Source: Oceanimonas pelagia
GTDB taxonomy: Bacteria; Pseudomonadota; Gammaproteobacteria; Enterobacterales; Aeromonadaceae
Length of the DNA stretch: 64,000 nt
Direction: 5' to 3'
Assembly (NCBI RefSeq): GCF_030849025.1
Contig: NZ_CP118224.1
Location: forward strand, 1,348,001-1,412,000
A program made the position numbers and the translations under genes. Below, one piece after another: positions 8,638 through 17,742 of this stretch. The notes beneath the pieces were generated by a model. The model did no database searches. It saw only the letters and a program-made list of their open reading frames with translations, and was not told the DNA's origin. How positions within the stretch are numbered: the first letter of the stretch is position 1; each line of letters starts with the position of its first letter.

Positions 8638-10017
8638 ATGGTAGAGCAAAGGCTGAATGTCCTGATGGTGGAAGACACGCCATCGCTGGCGGCCATGTAT
8701 CAGATGTTTTTGCAGGACGAGCCTCTGTCGCTGACGCTGGTCAGCAGTGGCCAGGAGGCGCTGGAGCATATTCGTCGTCAGCCGCCCGACATTCTGTTGC
8801 TGGATCTGATCCTGCCCGACATGCCTGGTATGGACATTCTGCAATGGCTGCACCAGGAGCAGCTGAATGTCACCACCATAGTGATGACGGCCCACGGCTC
8901 GGTGGACGTGGCGGTAGACGCCATGCGCCTGGGGGCCCACGACTTTATCAGCAAGCCGGTGGAAGCCGAGCGGCTCAAGGTAACCCTGCACAACACCATG
9001 AAATTCCGCCACCTCAACCAGCTGGTGGATCAATACCGTCATGAAATGGAGCGGGAACGGTTTCAGGGCTTTATCGGCGAAAGCCTGCCGATGCAAAAGG
9101 TCTACCGGCTGATTGAAAATGCCGCTCCCAGCACCGCTACCGTGTTTATCACCGGAGAAAGCGGCACCGGCAAGGAGGTGTGTGCCGAGGCCATTCACCA
9201 GCTCAGTGGCCGGGCTGATGGCCCCTTTATCGCCCTGAACTGCGCGGCGATTCCGCGGGATCTGATGGAAAGTGAGCTGTTTGGTCACATCAAGGGCGCC
9301 TTTACCGGGGCGCTGCAGGATCGGGACGGCGCCGTGATCCGCGCCAACGGCGGCACCCTGTTTATGGATGAGATCTGTGAAATGGATCTGGAGCTGCAAA
9401 GCAAGCTGCTGCGCTTTCTGCAGACCGGCCTGATCCAGCCGGTGGGCAGCTCCAACCATGTCAAGGTGGATGTGCGCATCGTCTGTGCTACCAACCGGGA
9501 TCCCCTGGTGGAGGTGGAGCAGGGCCGGTTCCGGGAAGACCTTTACTACCGCCTGCATGTGATTCCGGTGCACCTGCCGCCACTGCGCGAGCGGGGGGCC
9601 GATGTGATCAGCATCGCCACCGCCCTGGTACGCCAGGCCTCGCGGGAAGAGGGCAAGGAATTTGTGGGCCTGTCGGAAGCCACCAAGGACCGGCTGCAGG
9701 CCTATCACTGGCCGGGTAACGTACGCCAGCTGCAAAACGTGATCCGCAACGCAGTGGTGCTGCACCGGGGAGAGTGGATCGAGGTGGACATGCTGCCGGC
9801 TCCCCTCGATCGGCCCCTGTCCGAGGCGCCCGCCGCAGAGCGGGATCTGCTGCCGGCATCTCAGCCGATCCTGCCGCTGGCGGTGATCGAGCGCCAGGCC
9901 ATTGAACGCACCATCGCCCATTGCGACGGCAACATTTCCCGGGCGGCGGCCCTGCTGGAAGTGAGCCCGTCCACCATTTACCGCAAGTTGCAGAGCTGGG
10001 GAGGCGACCATGGCTGA
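8638..10017 (+). CDS. luxO: LuxO-type sigma54-dependent response regulator
   Basis: Quorum-sensing phosphorelay regulator of the LuxO family, 459 residues from ATG 8638 (GAGAGAAACGAG upstream; the longer frame has no RBS). A receiver domain (phosphoacceptor Asp56 in DILLLDL) is followed by an AAA+ domain with Walker A TGESGTGKE at about 172-180, the sigma54-contacting GAFTGA loop at about 220-225, and a C-terminal Fis-type helix-turn-helix (ISRAAALLEVSPSTIYRKL). The sequence between receiver and AAA+ domain and CATNRDP closely match Vibrio LuxO. It overlaps luxU by 8 bases. In Vibrio, phosphorylated LuxO activates sigma54-dependent small RNAs; a candidate lies just beyond luxU. Confidence 0.9.
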   Translation: MVEQRLNVLMVEDTPSLAAMYQMFLQDEPLSLTLVSSGQEALEHIRRQPPDILLLDLILPDMPGMDILQWLHQEQLNVTTIVMTAHGSVDVAVDAMRLGAHDFISKPVEAERLKVTLHNTMKFRHLNQLVDQYRHEMERERFQGFIGESLPMQKVYRLIENAAPSTATVFITGESGTGKEVCAEAIHQLSGRADGPFIALNCAAIPRDLMESELFGHIKGAFTGALQDRDGAVIRANGGTLFMDEICEMDLELQSKLLRFLQTGLIQPVGSSNHVKVDVRIVCATNRDPLVEVEQGRFREDLYYRLHVIPVHLPPLRERGADVISIATALVRQASREEGKEFVGLSEATKDRLQAYHWPGNVRQLQNVIRNAVVLHRGEWIEVDMLPAPLDRPLSEAPAAERDLLPASQPILPLAVIERQAIERTIAHCDGNISRAAALLEVSPSTIYRKLQSWGGDHG

Positions 10018-10384
10018 CTGGCAGCGGCTGCATGGCCGTCTGCCACTGCTGGATGAGCTTCGGCTGGAACAGCTGGAGCGGGATCTGGGTGGCGAAGCAC
10101 TGGAACGGTTGTTGCGACTGTTTGCGGAAGACGGTGTGCAGCAGGGGGCCTCCCTGGCCGAGGCCTTTGCTGAACAGAATGAGGACGGCATGGCCCGCTG
10201 GTGTCACAGCCTGAAGTCGGCCTGTGGCAGTTACGGGGCGCTGCGTTGCCAGTTTCTGGCAGAAAAGCTGGAGGCGGCCTGCCGGCGCCATGAACCAGCG
10301 GAGATTGCCGCCCTGATGAAGGCCTGGCAGCAGGCACTGCAAGAAACACTGGCATGCGTGCAGAACCGGCTGGGCTCACGGTAA
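10010..10384 (+). CDS. luxU: Phosphorelay (HPt) protein LuxU
   Basis: 124-residue histidine phosphotransfer protein. The HPt signature ARWCHSLKSACGSYGA places the phosphorylated histidine at His66. Start ATG 10010 overlaps the luxO stop (ATGGCTGA), a translationally coupled arrangement seen in Vibrio luxOU. It would relay phosphate from hybrid sensor kinases (none in the window) to LuxO Asp56. Its stop is only seven bases from the terminator of a converging transcript. Confidence 0.88.
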   Translation: MADWQRLHGRLPLLDELRLEQLERDLGGEALERLLRLFAEDGVQQGASLAEAFAEQNEDGMARWCHSLKSACGSYGALRCQFLAEKLEAACRRHEPAEIAALMKAWQQALQETLACVQNRLGSR

Positions 10385-10390
10385 AGAGGC

Positions 10391-10465
10391 AAAAAAAAAT
10401 GGCCAACCCAATGGGTTGGCCGAACTTCAGCGGGAGCTGAAGAGAGCACGGGATAAAAACGACTG
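10391..10465 (-). ncRNA. Candidate sigma54/LuxO-dependent small RNA
   Basis: About 75 nt predicted from the promoter position (start near 10465) to the T9 run ending at 10391. It contains an unpaired 5' part with ATCCC, a perfect stem-loop (CTTCAGC, loop TCCC, GCTGAAG; 10425-10442), and a strong terminator (GGCCAACCC, loop ATT, GGGTTGGCC, then A and nine T; 10391-10421). C-rich single-stranded loops are typical of sRNAs that pair with Shine-Dalgarno sequences. The conserved core of Vibrio Qrr RNAs (GTTGTTAGTGAA) is absent, so it is not a recognisable Qrr. No ORF with an RBS is present. Existence is inferred from promoter, activator sites and terminator together. Confidence 0.6.
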
Positions 10466-10475
10466 GTTACATATA

Positions 10476-10491
10476 TGAAAGTATCGTGCCA
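10476..10491 (-). promoter_or_regulatory. Sigma54-type -24/-12 promoter
   Basis: The minus strand reads TGGCACGATACTTTCA: a perfect -24 element (TGGCACG) and a -12 element TTTCA with one mismatch to TTGCA, at the correct 10-base spacing between the two dinucleotides. It points at the short transcript ending at 10391. Confidence 0.6.
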
Positions 10492-10548
10492 ACTTTGCAA
10501 AAGCCCATGCTACAAGGGTTGGCGGCATTTCGGACCCAAAAATAGCCA

Positions 10549-10561
10549 TTGCAGAGTGCGA
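10549..10561 (-). promoter_or_regulatory. LuxO-like activator box 1
   Basis: Minus strand TCGCA-CTC-TGCAA, nine of ten arm bases matching the LuxO dyad TTGCA-N3-TGCAA as I recall it for Vibrio. Centred about 90 bases upstream of the predicted sRNA start, a usual enhancer distance. Confidence 0.5.
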
Positions 10562-10588
10562 ATTTTCCCATTGTGAAAGTCTTTTTTG

Positions 10589-10601
10589 TTGCAATATGAA
10601 A
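10589..10601 (-). promoter_or_regulatory. LuxO-like activator box 2
   Basis: Minus strand TTTCA-TAT-TGCAA, nine of ten arm bases matching TTGCA-N3-TGCAA and with an A/T-only centre. Centred about 130 bases upstream of the predicted sRNA start and 40 bases from box 1. Confidence 0.5.
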
Positions 10602-10736
10602 CTGCCAGAACCGAGTGACACCGTCCGCTGACCTGGGTACCGGCCGGTTTGCCTTCCCGTTGTTCGTGAACAAATATTTCTTGATCTGAAGCAATGTTTG
10701 CCCCTAAGGTGAAAGTGATAATTGTCATCGCCGTTA

Positions 10737-10868
10737 AAAACTCCGAGTCCGGTATGCCTAAGTCGTCGTAACACCGTCGATAGGGAGGCTGGACCGTTCG
10801 AGCCGCAAGTTGCGGTTCGTAAGGGTGCCGAGAGAAATGTCGTCGCCTCCCGTTCTGGAAAGGTGTTT
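10737..10868 (+). ncRNA. Moco (molybdenum cofactor) riboswitch in moaA leader
   Basis: The 5' leader of moaA ends GAAATGTCGTCGCCTCCC followed by GTTCTGGAAAGGTGTTT and the ATG, almost base-for-base the end of the E. coli moaA Moco-RNA leader. A hairpin (GGTGCCGA ... TCGTCGCC) precedes the ribosome binding site AAAGGTG. The upstream part (from about CTCCGAGTCC) is GC-rich and structured. In E. coli this element lowers moaA expression when cofactor is plentiful. The 5' boundary is approximate. Confidence 0.85.
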
Positions 10869-11849
10869 ATGTTGGAATTACAAGACGCGTTCGCGCGCAA
10901 GTTTCATTATTTGCGGTTGTCGATCACCGACGTCTGCAATTTTCGTTGCCAGTACTGCCTGCCCGACGGCTACCGGCCGGACGGGCGCAAGTCCTTTCTG
11001 ACCCTGGATGAAATTCGCCGTGTCACCCGGACCTTTGCCGCCATGGGCACCAACAAGGTGCGCATCACCGGTGGCGAGCCGTCCATGCGCCGGGATTTCA
11101 CTCACATTATCGAGGCGGTGGCGTCGACCCCGGGCATTCGCAAGGTGGCCACCACCACCAATGGCTACCGCATGGCGGAGCGGGTGGCCGACTGGCGCAG
11201 CGCCGGCCTGAGCGCCATCAATGTCAGTGTCGACAGCCTGGACCCGCGCATGTTTCACCAGATCACCGGGCAGAACCGCTTTCATGAGGTGATGGCGGGC
11301 ATCGATGCCGCCTTTGCCGCCGGCTTTGAGCAGGTCAAGGTCAATACCGTGCTGATGCGAGGGCTGAACGACGGCGAGCTGGGCCGGTTTCTGGACTGGA
11401 TCAAATCCACGCCCATTCAGCTGCGCTTTATCGAGCTGATGCAGACCGGGGAAATGGACGAGCTGTTTGAGCGCCACCATGTGCGCGGGGCCGCCATCAA
11501 GGAAAAGTTGCTGGCCGCGGGCTGGCAGCAGAAGGTGCGCGCCCATAATGACGGCCCGGCCGAGGTATTCTGGCATACGGACTACGTGGGCGAAATCGGC
11601 CTGATCATGCCCTATGCCAAAGACTTTTGTGCCAGCTGTAACCGGCTGCGGGTGTCGGCCCTGGGCAAGCTGCATTTGTGCCTGTTTGGCGAATATGGTG
11701 TGGATCTGCGCGACCTGCTGCAGCATGAAGGCCAGCAGGCGGCGCTGCAACGCCGCCTGCGCGAAGCCCTGGCCGACAAAAAGGCCACTCATTTTCTGCA
11801 CCAAGGCCAAAGCGGCATGACTCCCCACCTGGCCTCCATCGGCGGCTGA
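10869..11849 (+). CDS. moaA: GTP 3',8-cyclase MoaA
   Basis: Radical-SAM enzyme of the first step of molybdenum cofactor synthesis (GTP to 3',8-cyclo-7,8-dihydro-GTP). 326 residues from ATG 10869, directly after the riboswitch RBS; the open frame extends upstream only through the leader. The SAM cluster cysteines are Cys23, Cys27 and Cys30 ([10 protein letters not shown]). The second cluster region reads [18 protein letters not shown], and the C terminus ends in the functional double glycine (SIGG). It stands apart from moaBCDE, with the nap operon in between. Confidence 0.97.
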   Translation: MLELQDAFARKFHYLRLSITDVCNFRCQYCLPDGYRPDGRKSFLTLDEIRRVTRTFAAMGTNKVRITGGEPSMRRDFTHIIEAVASTPGIRKVATTTNGYRMAERVADWRSAGLSAINVSVDSLDPRMFHQITGQNRFHEVMAGIDAAFAAGFEQVKVNTVLMRGLNDGELGRFLDWIKSTPIQLRFIELMQTGEMDELFERHHVRGAAIKEKLLAAGWQQKVRAHNDGPAEVFWHTDYVGEIGLIMPYAKDFCASCNRLRVSALGKLHLCLFGEYGVDLRDLLQHEGQQAALQRRLREALADKKATHFLHQGQSGMTPHLASIGG

Positions 11850-11896
11850 GTTTCTGCTGAACGACGGGCGTGGCCGTCCCCGTGGCCACGCTGAGC

Positions 11897-11910
11897 TTGA
11901 TCCTGATCAA
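11897..11910 (+). promoter_or_regulatory. Consensus FNR box upstream of nap
   Basis: TTGATCCTGATCAA is an exact TTGAT-N4-ATCAA. Its centre (11903.5) lies 30 bases before a possible -10 box GATCAT (11934-11939), giving a class II activator geometry with transcription starting near 11945. It predicts anaerobic induction of napFDABC. Confidence 0.8.
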
Positions 11911-12047
11911 GCTCGCCTCAAATACATATTCCAGATCATTCTTTTTGCTCTCCCGCTGTTTTACTCTGTGGCCAGTAAGCCCGGAACAGATTCACGTGTA
12001 CGAAATGTGTGCTAATTTCGTGGCTGATCACCACAAACGGGAGCAGT

Positions 12048-12548
12048 ATGGATACCACACCCGATTTATCACGGCGGCGCTGGCTCAGAGGAGGGCTGGG
12101 CGCAAAAGGTCCGGCCCAGTCCCTGCCCTGGGCGGTGCCCTGGCCGCAGTTCAGCGACGGCTGCACTCGCTGCGGCGACTGTCTGCGGGCCTGTCCCGAG
12201 CAGATCATCGTTACCGCCGACGGCGGCTTTCCGAGCATTGATTTTTCCCGGGGGGCATGCACCTTTTGCGGAGCGTGCGCGACGGCCTGTGCCGAACCCC
12301 TGTTTTCCCCGCGAAGCGACTCCCCCTGGCGGCAGTATGCGGCGTTTCATGATGCCTGCCTGGCGCAAAAGGGGGTGCATTGCCGCAGCTGCGAAGACGG
12401 TTGCGAGCCCGCCGCCATTCGCTTTCGTCCCCGGCTGGGGGCAGTGGCGGTGCCCGAGCTGAACGAAGCCGCCTGCAACGGCTGCGGCGGCTGCGTGGCG
12501 GCCTGCCCGGTGGGAGCCATTCACATGGTGAAGGAGGAGCAAGCATGA
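12048..12548 (+). CDS. napF: Ferredoxin-type protein NapF
   Basis: Cytoplasmic iron-sulfur protein involved in maturation of NapA. 166 residues from ATG 12048, after GGGAG. It starts with an arginine pair (SRRRWLRGG) and carries cysteine clusters CTRCGDCLRACPE, CTFCGACATACAE and CNGCGGCVAACPVGAI, plus an extra CRSCEDGC group, consistent with four [4Fe-4S] clusters. First gene of the nap operon; its TGA overlaps the napD ATG (ATGA). Confidence 0.93.
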   Translation: MDTTPDLSRRRWLRGGLGAKGPAQSLPWAVPWPQFSDGCTRCGDCLRACPEQIIVTADGGFPSIDFSRGACTFCGACATACAEPLFSPRSDSPWRQYAAFHDACLAQKGVHCRSCEDGCEPAAIRFRPRLGAVAVPELNEAACNGCGGCVAACPVGAIHMVKEEQA

Positions 12549-12814
12549 GTGAGCAGGAATGGCATGTGGCCAGCCTGGTGGTGCACTGCCGGCCCGAGAG
12601 CATGCCGGCGGCCATAGACGCCATTGAACAGTTGCCCGGTGCCGAGGTGCCGGTGTCCGGCGAGCAGGGCAAACTGGTGGTGGCGCTGGAAGGACCCGAC
12701 CAGCAGCACATTGTTCGGCACATCGACGCCATTGCCCTGATGGACGGCATTCTCTCCACCACCCTGATTTATCATGAATTTGCCGGGCCTGAGGCCGGTA
12801 AGGAGCCAGCATGA
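12545..12814 (+). CDS. napD: NapA signal-peptide-binding chaperone NapD
   Basis: 89-residue cytoplasmic chaperone that binds the twin-arginine signal peptide of NapA and delays export until the cofactor is inserted. The family pattern [12 protein letters not shown] ... [10 protein letters not shown] ... [11 protein letters not shown] is clear. It overlaps napF and napA by four bases each (ATGA), showing tight translational coupling. Confidence 0.92.
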   Translation: MSEQEWHVASLVVHCRPESMPAAIDAIEQLPGAEVPVSGEQGKLVVALEGPDQQHIVRHIDAIALMDGILSTTLIYHEFAGPEAGKEPA

Positions 12815-15300
12815 AACTGAATCGTCGCGACTTTATGAAAGCCAATGCCGTGGCGGCGGCGGCCGCAGCCGCCGGGCTAGCGCTGCCGGCCGGGGCCACC
12901 AATCTGATCACCAGCCGGGATCAGACCGCCATCAGGTGGGACAAGGCGCCCTGCCGCTTTTGTGGCACCGGCTGCTCGGTGCTGGTGGGCTCCCAGAACG
13001 GCAAGGTGGTGGCCACCCAGGGGGATCCCGAGGCGCCGGTGAACCGGGGGCTGAACTGCATCAAGGGCTATTTTCTGTCGAAGATCATGTATGGCAAGGA
13101 TCGGCTGACCACGCCCTTGCTGCGCATGACCGACGGAAAATACGACAAGCACGGCGAATTCACTCCTGTCAGCTGGGATCAGGCCTTTGATATCATGGCG
13201 GAAAAATGGAAGGCGGCGCTCAAGGAACAAGGCCCCGAGGCCGTGGGCATGTTCGGCTCCGGCCAGTGGACCATCATGGAAGGTTACGCCGCCGCCAAGC
13301 TGTACAAGGCCGGCTTTCGTTCCAATAACCTGGATCCCAACGCGCGCCATTGCATGGCCTCGGCGGTGGCCGGCTTTATGCGCACCTTTGGCATGGACGA
13401 GCCCATGGGCTGCTACGACGACATCGAAGCCACCGACGCCTTTGTGCTGTGGGGCTCCAATATGGCGGAAATGCACCCCATTCTGTGGTCGCGGCTGACC
13501 GACCGCCGCCTGAGCGCACCCCATGTGCGGGTGCATGTGCTGTCCACCTTTGAGCACCGCAGTTTCGAGCTGGCCGACAACGGCATGGTGTTCGAGCCCC
13601 AGACCGATCTGGCCATTCTTAACTACATTGCCCATTACATTATCGAAAACGGCCATGTAAACCGTGACTTCGTCGATCGCCATGTGCGTTTTGTGAAGGG
13701 CGAAACCGACATCGGTTATGGCCTGCGCCCGACCCATCCACGTCAGGCGGCGGCCGCCAATCCCGACTCCGGTGCCGCCAGCCCAATCAGCTTTGAAGAC
13801 TTTGCCGCCTTTGTGGCCGACTACGACCTCGAGACCGTGGCCGAACTGTCCGGCGTGCCCGCCGAGCGCCTGGAAGCCCTGGCACAGGCCTATGCCGATC
13901 CCGCTACCAAGGTGGTGTCGTTCTGGACCATGGGCTTTAACCAGCATACCCGGGGTACCTGGGCCAACAACATGGTCTACAACATTCACCTGCTCACCGG
14001 CAAGATTGCCGAGCCCGGCAACAGTCCGTTTTCCCTCACCGGCCAGCCGTCTGCCTGCGGTACCGCCCGGGAGGTGGGCACCTTCGCCCACCGTCTGCCC
14101 GCCGACATGGTGGTGGCCAACCCTGAACACCGCGCCATGGCCGAAAAAATCTGGAAGCTGCCCGAGGGCACCATCAATCCCGTGCCCGGCTACCACGCGG
14201 TGCTGCAAAACCGCATGCTCAAGGACGGCAAGCTCAATGCCTACTGGGTGATGTGCAACAACAATATGCAGGCGGCGGCCAACATGAACGAGGAAAGCCT
14301 GCCCGGCTACCGCCACCCCGACAACTTTGTGGTGGTGTCGGATCCGTATCCCACGGTCACCGCCCAGGCGGCGGATCTGGTGCTGCCCACCGCCATGTGG
14401 GTGGAAAAGGAAGGGGGCTACGGCAATGCCGAGCGCCGTACCCAGGTGTGGTATCAGCAGGTGAAAGCGCCAGAGGGTGCCCGTTCGGATCTGTGGCAGC
14501 TGATGGAATTCTCCAGACGTTTCACCATGGAGGAGGTCTGGCCCGAGGCGCTGCTGGCGAAAATGCCCGAATACCGGGGCAAGTCGCTGTATGAGGTGCT
14601 GTTTAACAACGGCCAGGTGGATCGTTTCCCTGCCGAGGACTGCAAGAACGAGCTCAACGACGAACGGGATCACTTCGGCTTTTATGTACAAAAGGGCCTG
14701 TTTGAGGAATATGCCGAGTTTGGCCGGGGCCACGGCCACGATCTGGCGCCCTACGACCGTTACCACCAGGAGCGGGGCCTGCGCTGGCCGGTGGTGAACG
14801 GCGAGGAAACCCGGTGGCGCTACCGGGAAGGCTATGACCCCTATGTGGAAAAGGGCAGTGGCGTGCAGTTTTACGGCCACAAGGACAAGCGCGCGGTGAT
14901 CTTTGCGCTGCCCTACGAGCCGGCGGCGGAAGCGCCCGACGACGAGTTTGATCTCTGGCTGTCCACCGGCCGGGTGCTGGAGCACTGGCACTCCGGATCC
15001 ATGACCCGGCGGGTGCCCGAGCTGCACCGCTCCTATCCGGCGGCCCAGGTGTTCATGCATCCGGACGATGCCAAAGCCCGTGGCCTGCGCCGGGGCGACG
15101 AGGTGGTGCTGGCTTCCCGTCGGGGCGAGATGAAAACCCGAGTCGAAACCCGCGGTCGCAACCGGCCGCCCCGGGGCCTGGTGTTTGTGCCCTGGTTTGA
15201 CGAAAGCCAGCTGATCAACCGCCTGACCCTGGACGCGACCTGTCCGTTGTCCAAGGAAACTGACTACAAGAAGTGTGCTGTCAGGGTAACCAAGGCCTGA
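12811..15300 (+). CDS. napA: Periplasmic nitrate reductase catalytic subunit NapA
   Basis: Mo-bisMGD enzyme reducing nitrate to nitrite in the periplasm. 829 residues with a Tat signal peptide ([20 protein letters not shown]). The [4Fe-4S] cluster is held by Cys48, Cys51, Cys55 and Cys83 (CRFCGTGC ... NCIKG), and the molybdenum ligand is Cys181 in DPNARHC. Length matches the family. Receives electrons from NapB/NapC. A long open frame on the opposite strand is a GC-driven shadow. Confidence 0.98.
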   Translation: MKLNRRDFMKANAVAAAAAAAGLALPAGATNLITSRDQTAIRWDKAPCRFCGTGCSVLVGSQNGKVVATQGDPEAPVNRGLNCIKGYFLSKIMYGKDRLTTPLLRMTDGKYDKHGEFTPVSWDQAFDIMAEKWKAALKEQGPEAVGMFGSGQWTIMEGYAAAKLYKAGFRSNNLDPNARHCMASAVAGFMRTFGMDEPMGCYDDIEATDAFVLWGSNMAEMHPILWSRLTDRRLSAPHVRVHVLSTFEHRSFELADNGMVFEPQTDLAILNYIAHYIIENGHVNRDFVDRHVRFVKGETDIGYGLRPTHPRQAAAANPDSGAASPISFEDFAAFVADYDLETVAELSGVPAERLEALAQAYADPATKVVSFWTMGFNQHTRGTWANNMVYNIHLLTGKIAEPGNSPFSLTGQPSACGTAREVGTFAHRLPADMVVANPEHRAMAEKIWKLPEGTINPVPGYHAVLQNRMLKDGKLNAYWVMCNNNMQAAANMNEESLPGYRHPDNFVVVSDPYPTVTAQAADLVLPTAMWVEKEGGYGNAERRTQVWYQQVKAPEGARSDLWQLMEFSRRFTMEEVWPEALLAKMPEYRGKSLYEVLFNNGQVDRFPAEDCKNELNDERDHFGFYVQKGLFEEYAEFGRGHGHDLAPYDRYHQERGLRWPVVNGEETRWRYREGYDPYVEKGSGVQFYGHKDKRAVIFALPYEPAAEAPDDEFDLWLSTGRVLEHWHSGSMTRRVPELHRSYPAAQVFMHPDDAKARGLRRGDEVVLASRRGEMKTRVETRGRNRPPRGLVFVPWFDESQLINRLTLDATCPLSKETDYKKCAVRVTKA

Positions 15301-15327
15301 TCGGTGTAAGCAAGGTGGAGAACGCAT

Positions 15328-15774
15328 ATGAACATCACTGCAAGATATTTTATCGTCCCCCTGTTGCTGCTGGCCGGACTGGCCGTGGCCGCTCCCGATG
15401 CGGGCAATCTTGAGGCACTGCGGGGCAAGCTGCCGCTGGACCGGGATCCGGCTCCGGCCCGCATTGCAGACCCGCTCAAGGATCAGGGCATTCAGGACAG
15501 AGACTACATTCACCAGCCGCCCCTGATCCCCCATCAGGTGCGCGACTATGAAGTGGATCTCAAGGTCAACCAGTGTCTGTCGTGCCACGGCTGGAAAAAC
15601 GCCGCCAGCCGCAATGCGCCCCGGGTCAGCCCCACCCACTACGAAAACCGGGACGGCCTGACCCTGAGCGACATCAGCCCCCGGCGCTATTTCTGCCTGC
15701 AGTGCCATGTGCCCCAGACCGGGGCAGAGCCGCTGGTGGACAGCACCTTTATGCCGGTTGAGTCACTGCGCTGA
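15328..15774 (+). CDS. napB: Diheme cytochrome c NapB
   Basis: Small electron-transfer subunit of periplasmic nitrate reductase, 148 residues with a cleavable signal peptide (YFIVPLLLLAGLAVAA). Two heme-binding CXXCH motifs: CLSCH (Cys83-His87) and CLQCH (Cys123-His127). GGTGGAG lies nine bases before the ATG. It sits 27 bases after napA. Confidence 0.95.
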   Translation: MNITARYFIVPLLLLAGLAVAAPDAGNLEALRGKLPLDRDPAPARIADPLKDQGIQDRDYIHQPPLIPHQVRDYEVDLKVNQCLSCHGWKNAASRNAPRVSPTHYENRDGLTLSDISPRRYFCLQCHVPQTGAEPLVDSTFMPVESLR

Positions 15775-15783
15775 GGAGGTCTT

Positions 15784-16377
15784 ATGGCGAACAAGAACGG
15801 ATTGCTGCGGCGGTTGTGGCGGGTGTTTCGCACCCCCGCCCGGGTGGCGGCGGGGGTGGTGTTGCTGCTGGGTTTTGTCGGCGGGGTCATTTTCTGGGGG
15901 GGCTTCAACACCGCGCTGGAAATGACCAACACCGAGACCTTCTGCATCGGCTGTCATGAAATGCGCGACAACGTGTACCTGGAATACCGGGATACCATTC
16001 ACTATGCCAACCGCTCCGGGGTTCGGGCCAGCTGTCCCGACTGCCATGTGCCCCACGAGTGGACCCACAAAATCGTGCGTAAAATCGCGGCGTCCAAGGA
16101 GGTATGGGGCAAGATCACCGGCATTATCGACACGCCGGAGAAGTTCGAAGCCCACCGCCGGCACATGGCCGAGCGGGAATGGCAGCGCATGAAGGAAACC
16201 GACTCCCGGGAGTGCCGCAACTGCCACAACTTCGACTACATGGACTTCAGCGTGCAGGGCAACCGTGCCGCCGAGGCCCATTCCACCTCGCTGGCCAGTG
16301 GCGAAAAAACCTGCATCGACTGTCACAAGGGCATTGCCCACCGGTTGCCCGACATGCGTGGTGTCGAGGGTTTCTGA
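15784..16377 (+). CDS. napC: Membrane-anchored tetraheme cytochrome c NapC
   Basis: NapC/NirT-family quinol dehydrogenase passing electrons from the quinol pool to NapB. 197 residues: one N-terminal membrane anchor (about 20-42, [18 protein letters not shown]) and four CXXCH hemes (CIGCH 54, CPDCH 84, CRNCH 144, CIDCH 177). Last gene of napFDABC; napE, napG and napH are absent. A strong terminator follows. Confidence 0.95.
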   Translation: MANKNGLLRRLWRVFRTPARVAAGVVLLLGFVGGVIFWGGFNTALEMTNTETFCIGCHEMRDNVYLEYRDTIHYANRSGVRASCPDCHVPHEWTHKIVRKIAASKEVWGKITGIIDTPEKFEAHRRHMAEREWQRMKETDSRECRNCHNFDYMDFSVQGNRAAEAHSTSLASGEKTCIDCHKGIAHRLPDMRGVEGF

Positions 16378-16397
16378 TCTGGATCCATGAAGCGTGC

Positions 16398-16432
16398 AAA
16401 AGCCTGTGGCATGATGGCCACAGGCTTTTTTG
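16398..16432 (+). terminator. Intrinsic terminator of the nap operon
   Basis: Stem GCCTGTGG / CCACAGGC (16402-16425) with an 8-base loop and a T6 run, preceded by AAAA. Confidence 0.9.
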
Positions 16433-16509
16433 TTATTGACCTGTCCCGCTTCGGGGTGAACAATGCAGGCAGTAAATGTTTTTAAGTGAAAGTATTAAGG
16501 GGGACATTC

Positions 16510-17019
16510 ATGAGTCATGCAAGCCAGGAGCGGGTACCGCTCAATATCGCGGTGCTCACCGTTTCCGATACCCGCAATGAAGACACCGACACGTCCGGCC
16601 GCTTTCTGGTGGACGCGCTCACCGGAGCCGGCCACAAGCTGGCGGAAAAGGCCATTCTGAAAGACGACAAATATGACATTCGCGCCCTGGTGTCCCGCTG
16701 GATTGCCAGCCCCGAGGTGCAGGTGGTATTGATCACCGGCGGCACCGGCTTTACCGGCCGCGACACCACCCCCGAAGCGGTGGCGCCGCTGCTCGACACC
16801 GTGGTCGACGGCTTTGGCGAGCTGTTCCGCCATATCACCTATCAGGAGCTGGGCACCTCCACGGTGCAGAGCCGCGCCCTCGGCGGCCTGGCCAACCGCA
16901 CCGCGGTGTTCTGCCTGCCGGGCTCCACCGGCGCCTGCCGCACCGGCTGGAACGGCATTCTCGCCGAGCAGCTCGACGCCCGTCACAAGCCCTGCAACTT
17001 TGTGCAGCATCTGGTGTAA
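16510..17019 (+). CDS. moaB: Molybdenum cofactor biosynthesis protein MoaB
   Basis: 169 residues of the MoaB/MogA fold, which adenylylates molybdopterin or has a related role. ATG 16510 is preceded by GGGGGA. The motif VLITGGTGFTGRDTTPEAV is the family's phosphate-binding loop, followed by FRHITYQELGTSTVQSRALGG and CLPGSTGACRTGW. First gene of moaBCDE, separated from moaA by the nap operon. Confidence 0.95.
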   Translation: MSHASQERVPLNIAVLTVSDTRNEDTDTSGRFLVDALTGAGHKLAEKAILKDDKYDIRALVSRWIASPEVQVVLITGGTGFTGRDTTPEAVAPLLDTVVDGFGELFRHITYQELGTSTVQSRALGGLANRTAVFCLPGSTGACRTGWNGILAEQLDARHKPCNFVQHLV

Positions 17020-17022
17020 GCC

Positions 17023-17499
17023 ATGAGTGAACTGACCCACATCAACGCCTCGGGTGAGGCCAACATGGTGGACGTGAGCGACAAGGTGGTGACCAGCCGG
17101 GAAGCCCGGGCCGAGGCCTGGGTGCGGATGGCCCCCGAGACCCTGGCGCTGATCCTGGAAGGCCGGCACCACAAGGGGGATGTGTTCGCCACCGCCCGCA
17201 TCGCCGGCATCATGGCCGCCAAGAAAACGTCCGATCTCATTCCGCTGTGCCATCCGCTGGCGCTGTCAAAGGTGGAAGTGAAGCTCGAGCCCGACCGCGA
17301 GCGGAGCGGGGTACGCATAGAAAGCTACTGCAAGCTGGCGGGCCAGACCGGGGTCGAGATGGAAGCCCTGACCGCCGCCTCGGTGGCGGCGCTGACCATT
17401 TACGACATGTGCAAGGCGGTACAGAAAGACATGCTGATCGAGGGTGTGCGCCTGCTGGAGAAAAAAGGCGGCAAGTCCGGGGAGTTCAAGGCCAAATGA
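17023..17499 (+). CDS. moaC: Cyclic pyranopterin monophosphate synthase MoaC
   Basis: Converts 3',8-cyclo-dihydro-GTP to cyclic pyranopterin monophosphate, following MoaA. 158 residues with the conserved [21 protein letters not shown] and YDMCKA motifs. Starts three bases after moaB and overlaps moaD (AATGA). Confidence 0.97.
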   Translation: MSELTHINASGEANMVDVSDKVVTSREARAEAWVRMAPETLALILEGRHHKGDVFATARIAGIMAAKKTSDLIPLCHPLALSKVEVKLEPDRERSGVRIESYCKLAGQTGVEMEALTAASVAALTIYDMCKAVQKDMLIEGVRLLEKKGGKSGEFKAK

Positions 17500-17741
17500 T
17501 CAAGGTAGTATTTTTTGCCCGCGTGCGGGAACAACTGGACACAGACACTCTGGATATACCGGCGGAGTTTACCGATGTAAATGCCCTGCGGCAGCACCTG
17601 GCAGCGCGTGATGACACCTGGGCCCGGGTGCTGGCTGACAACAGCCTGCTGGTGGCGGTGAACCACGAGGTGGCCACACCCGGCACCATGCTCAAGGACG
17701 GCGACGAAGTGGCCTTCTTTCCGCCGGTCACCGGAGGCTGA
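17496..17741 (+). CDS. moaD: Molybdopterin synthase sulfur carrier MoaD
   Basis: 81-residue ubiquitin-fold sulfur carrier. The C terminus ends in the required diglycine (PPVTGG), thiocarboxylated before donating sulfur to MoaE-bound precursor. ATG 17496 overlaps the moaC stop. Confidence 0.95.
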   Translation: MIKVVFFARVREQLDTDTLDIPAEFTDVNALRQHLAARDDTWARVLADNSLLVAVNHEVATPGTMLKDGDEVAFFPPVTGG

Positions 17742-17742
17742 G

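Noticed and set aside
8572-10191. 539-codon open frame antisense to luxO
   Set aside because: Shadow of luxO/luxU without domain signatures.
10391-10601. Direct call of a Vibrio-type Qrr gene
   Set aside because: The conserved Qrr pairing core is missing; only promoter logic and position agree, so it is reported as a distinct candidate.
10427-10900. Minus-strand open frames of 72-157 codons between luxU and moaA
   Set aside because: No RBS, no family, and they cross the Moco riboswitch and the sigma54 promoter elements.
12877-15708. A 943-codon open frame antisense to napA and napB
   Set aside because: Third-position GC shadow of strongly supported genes; low-complexity His/Gly/Gln-rich translation, no motif and no RBS.
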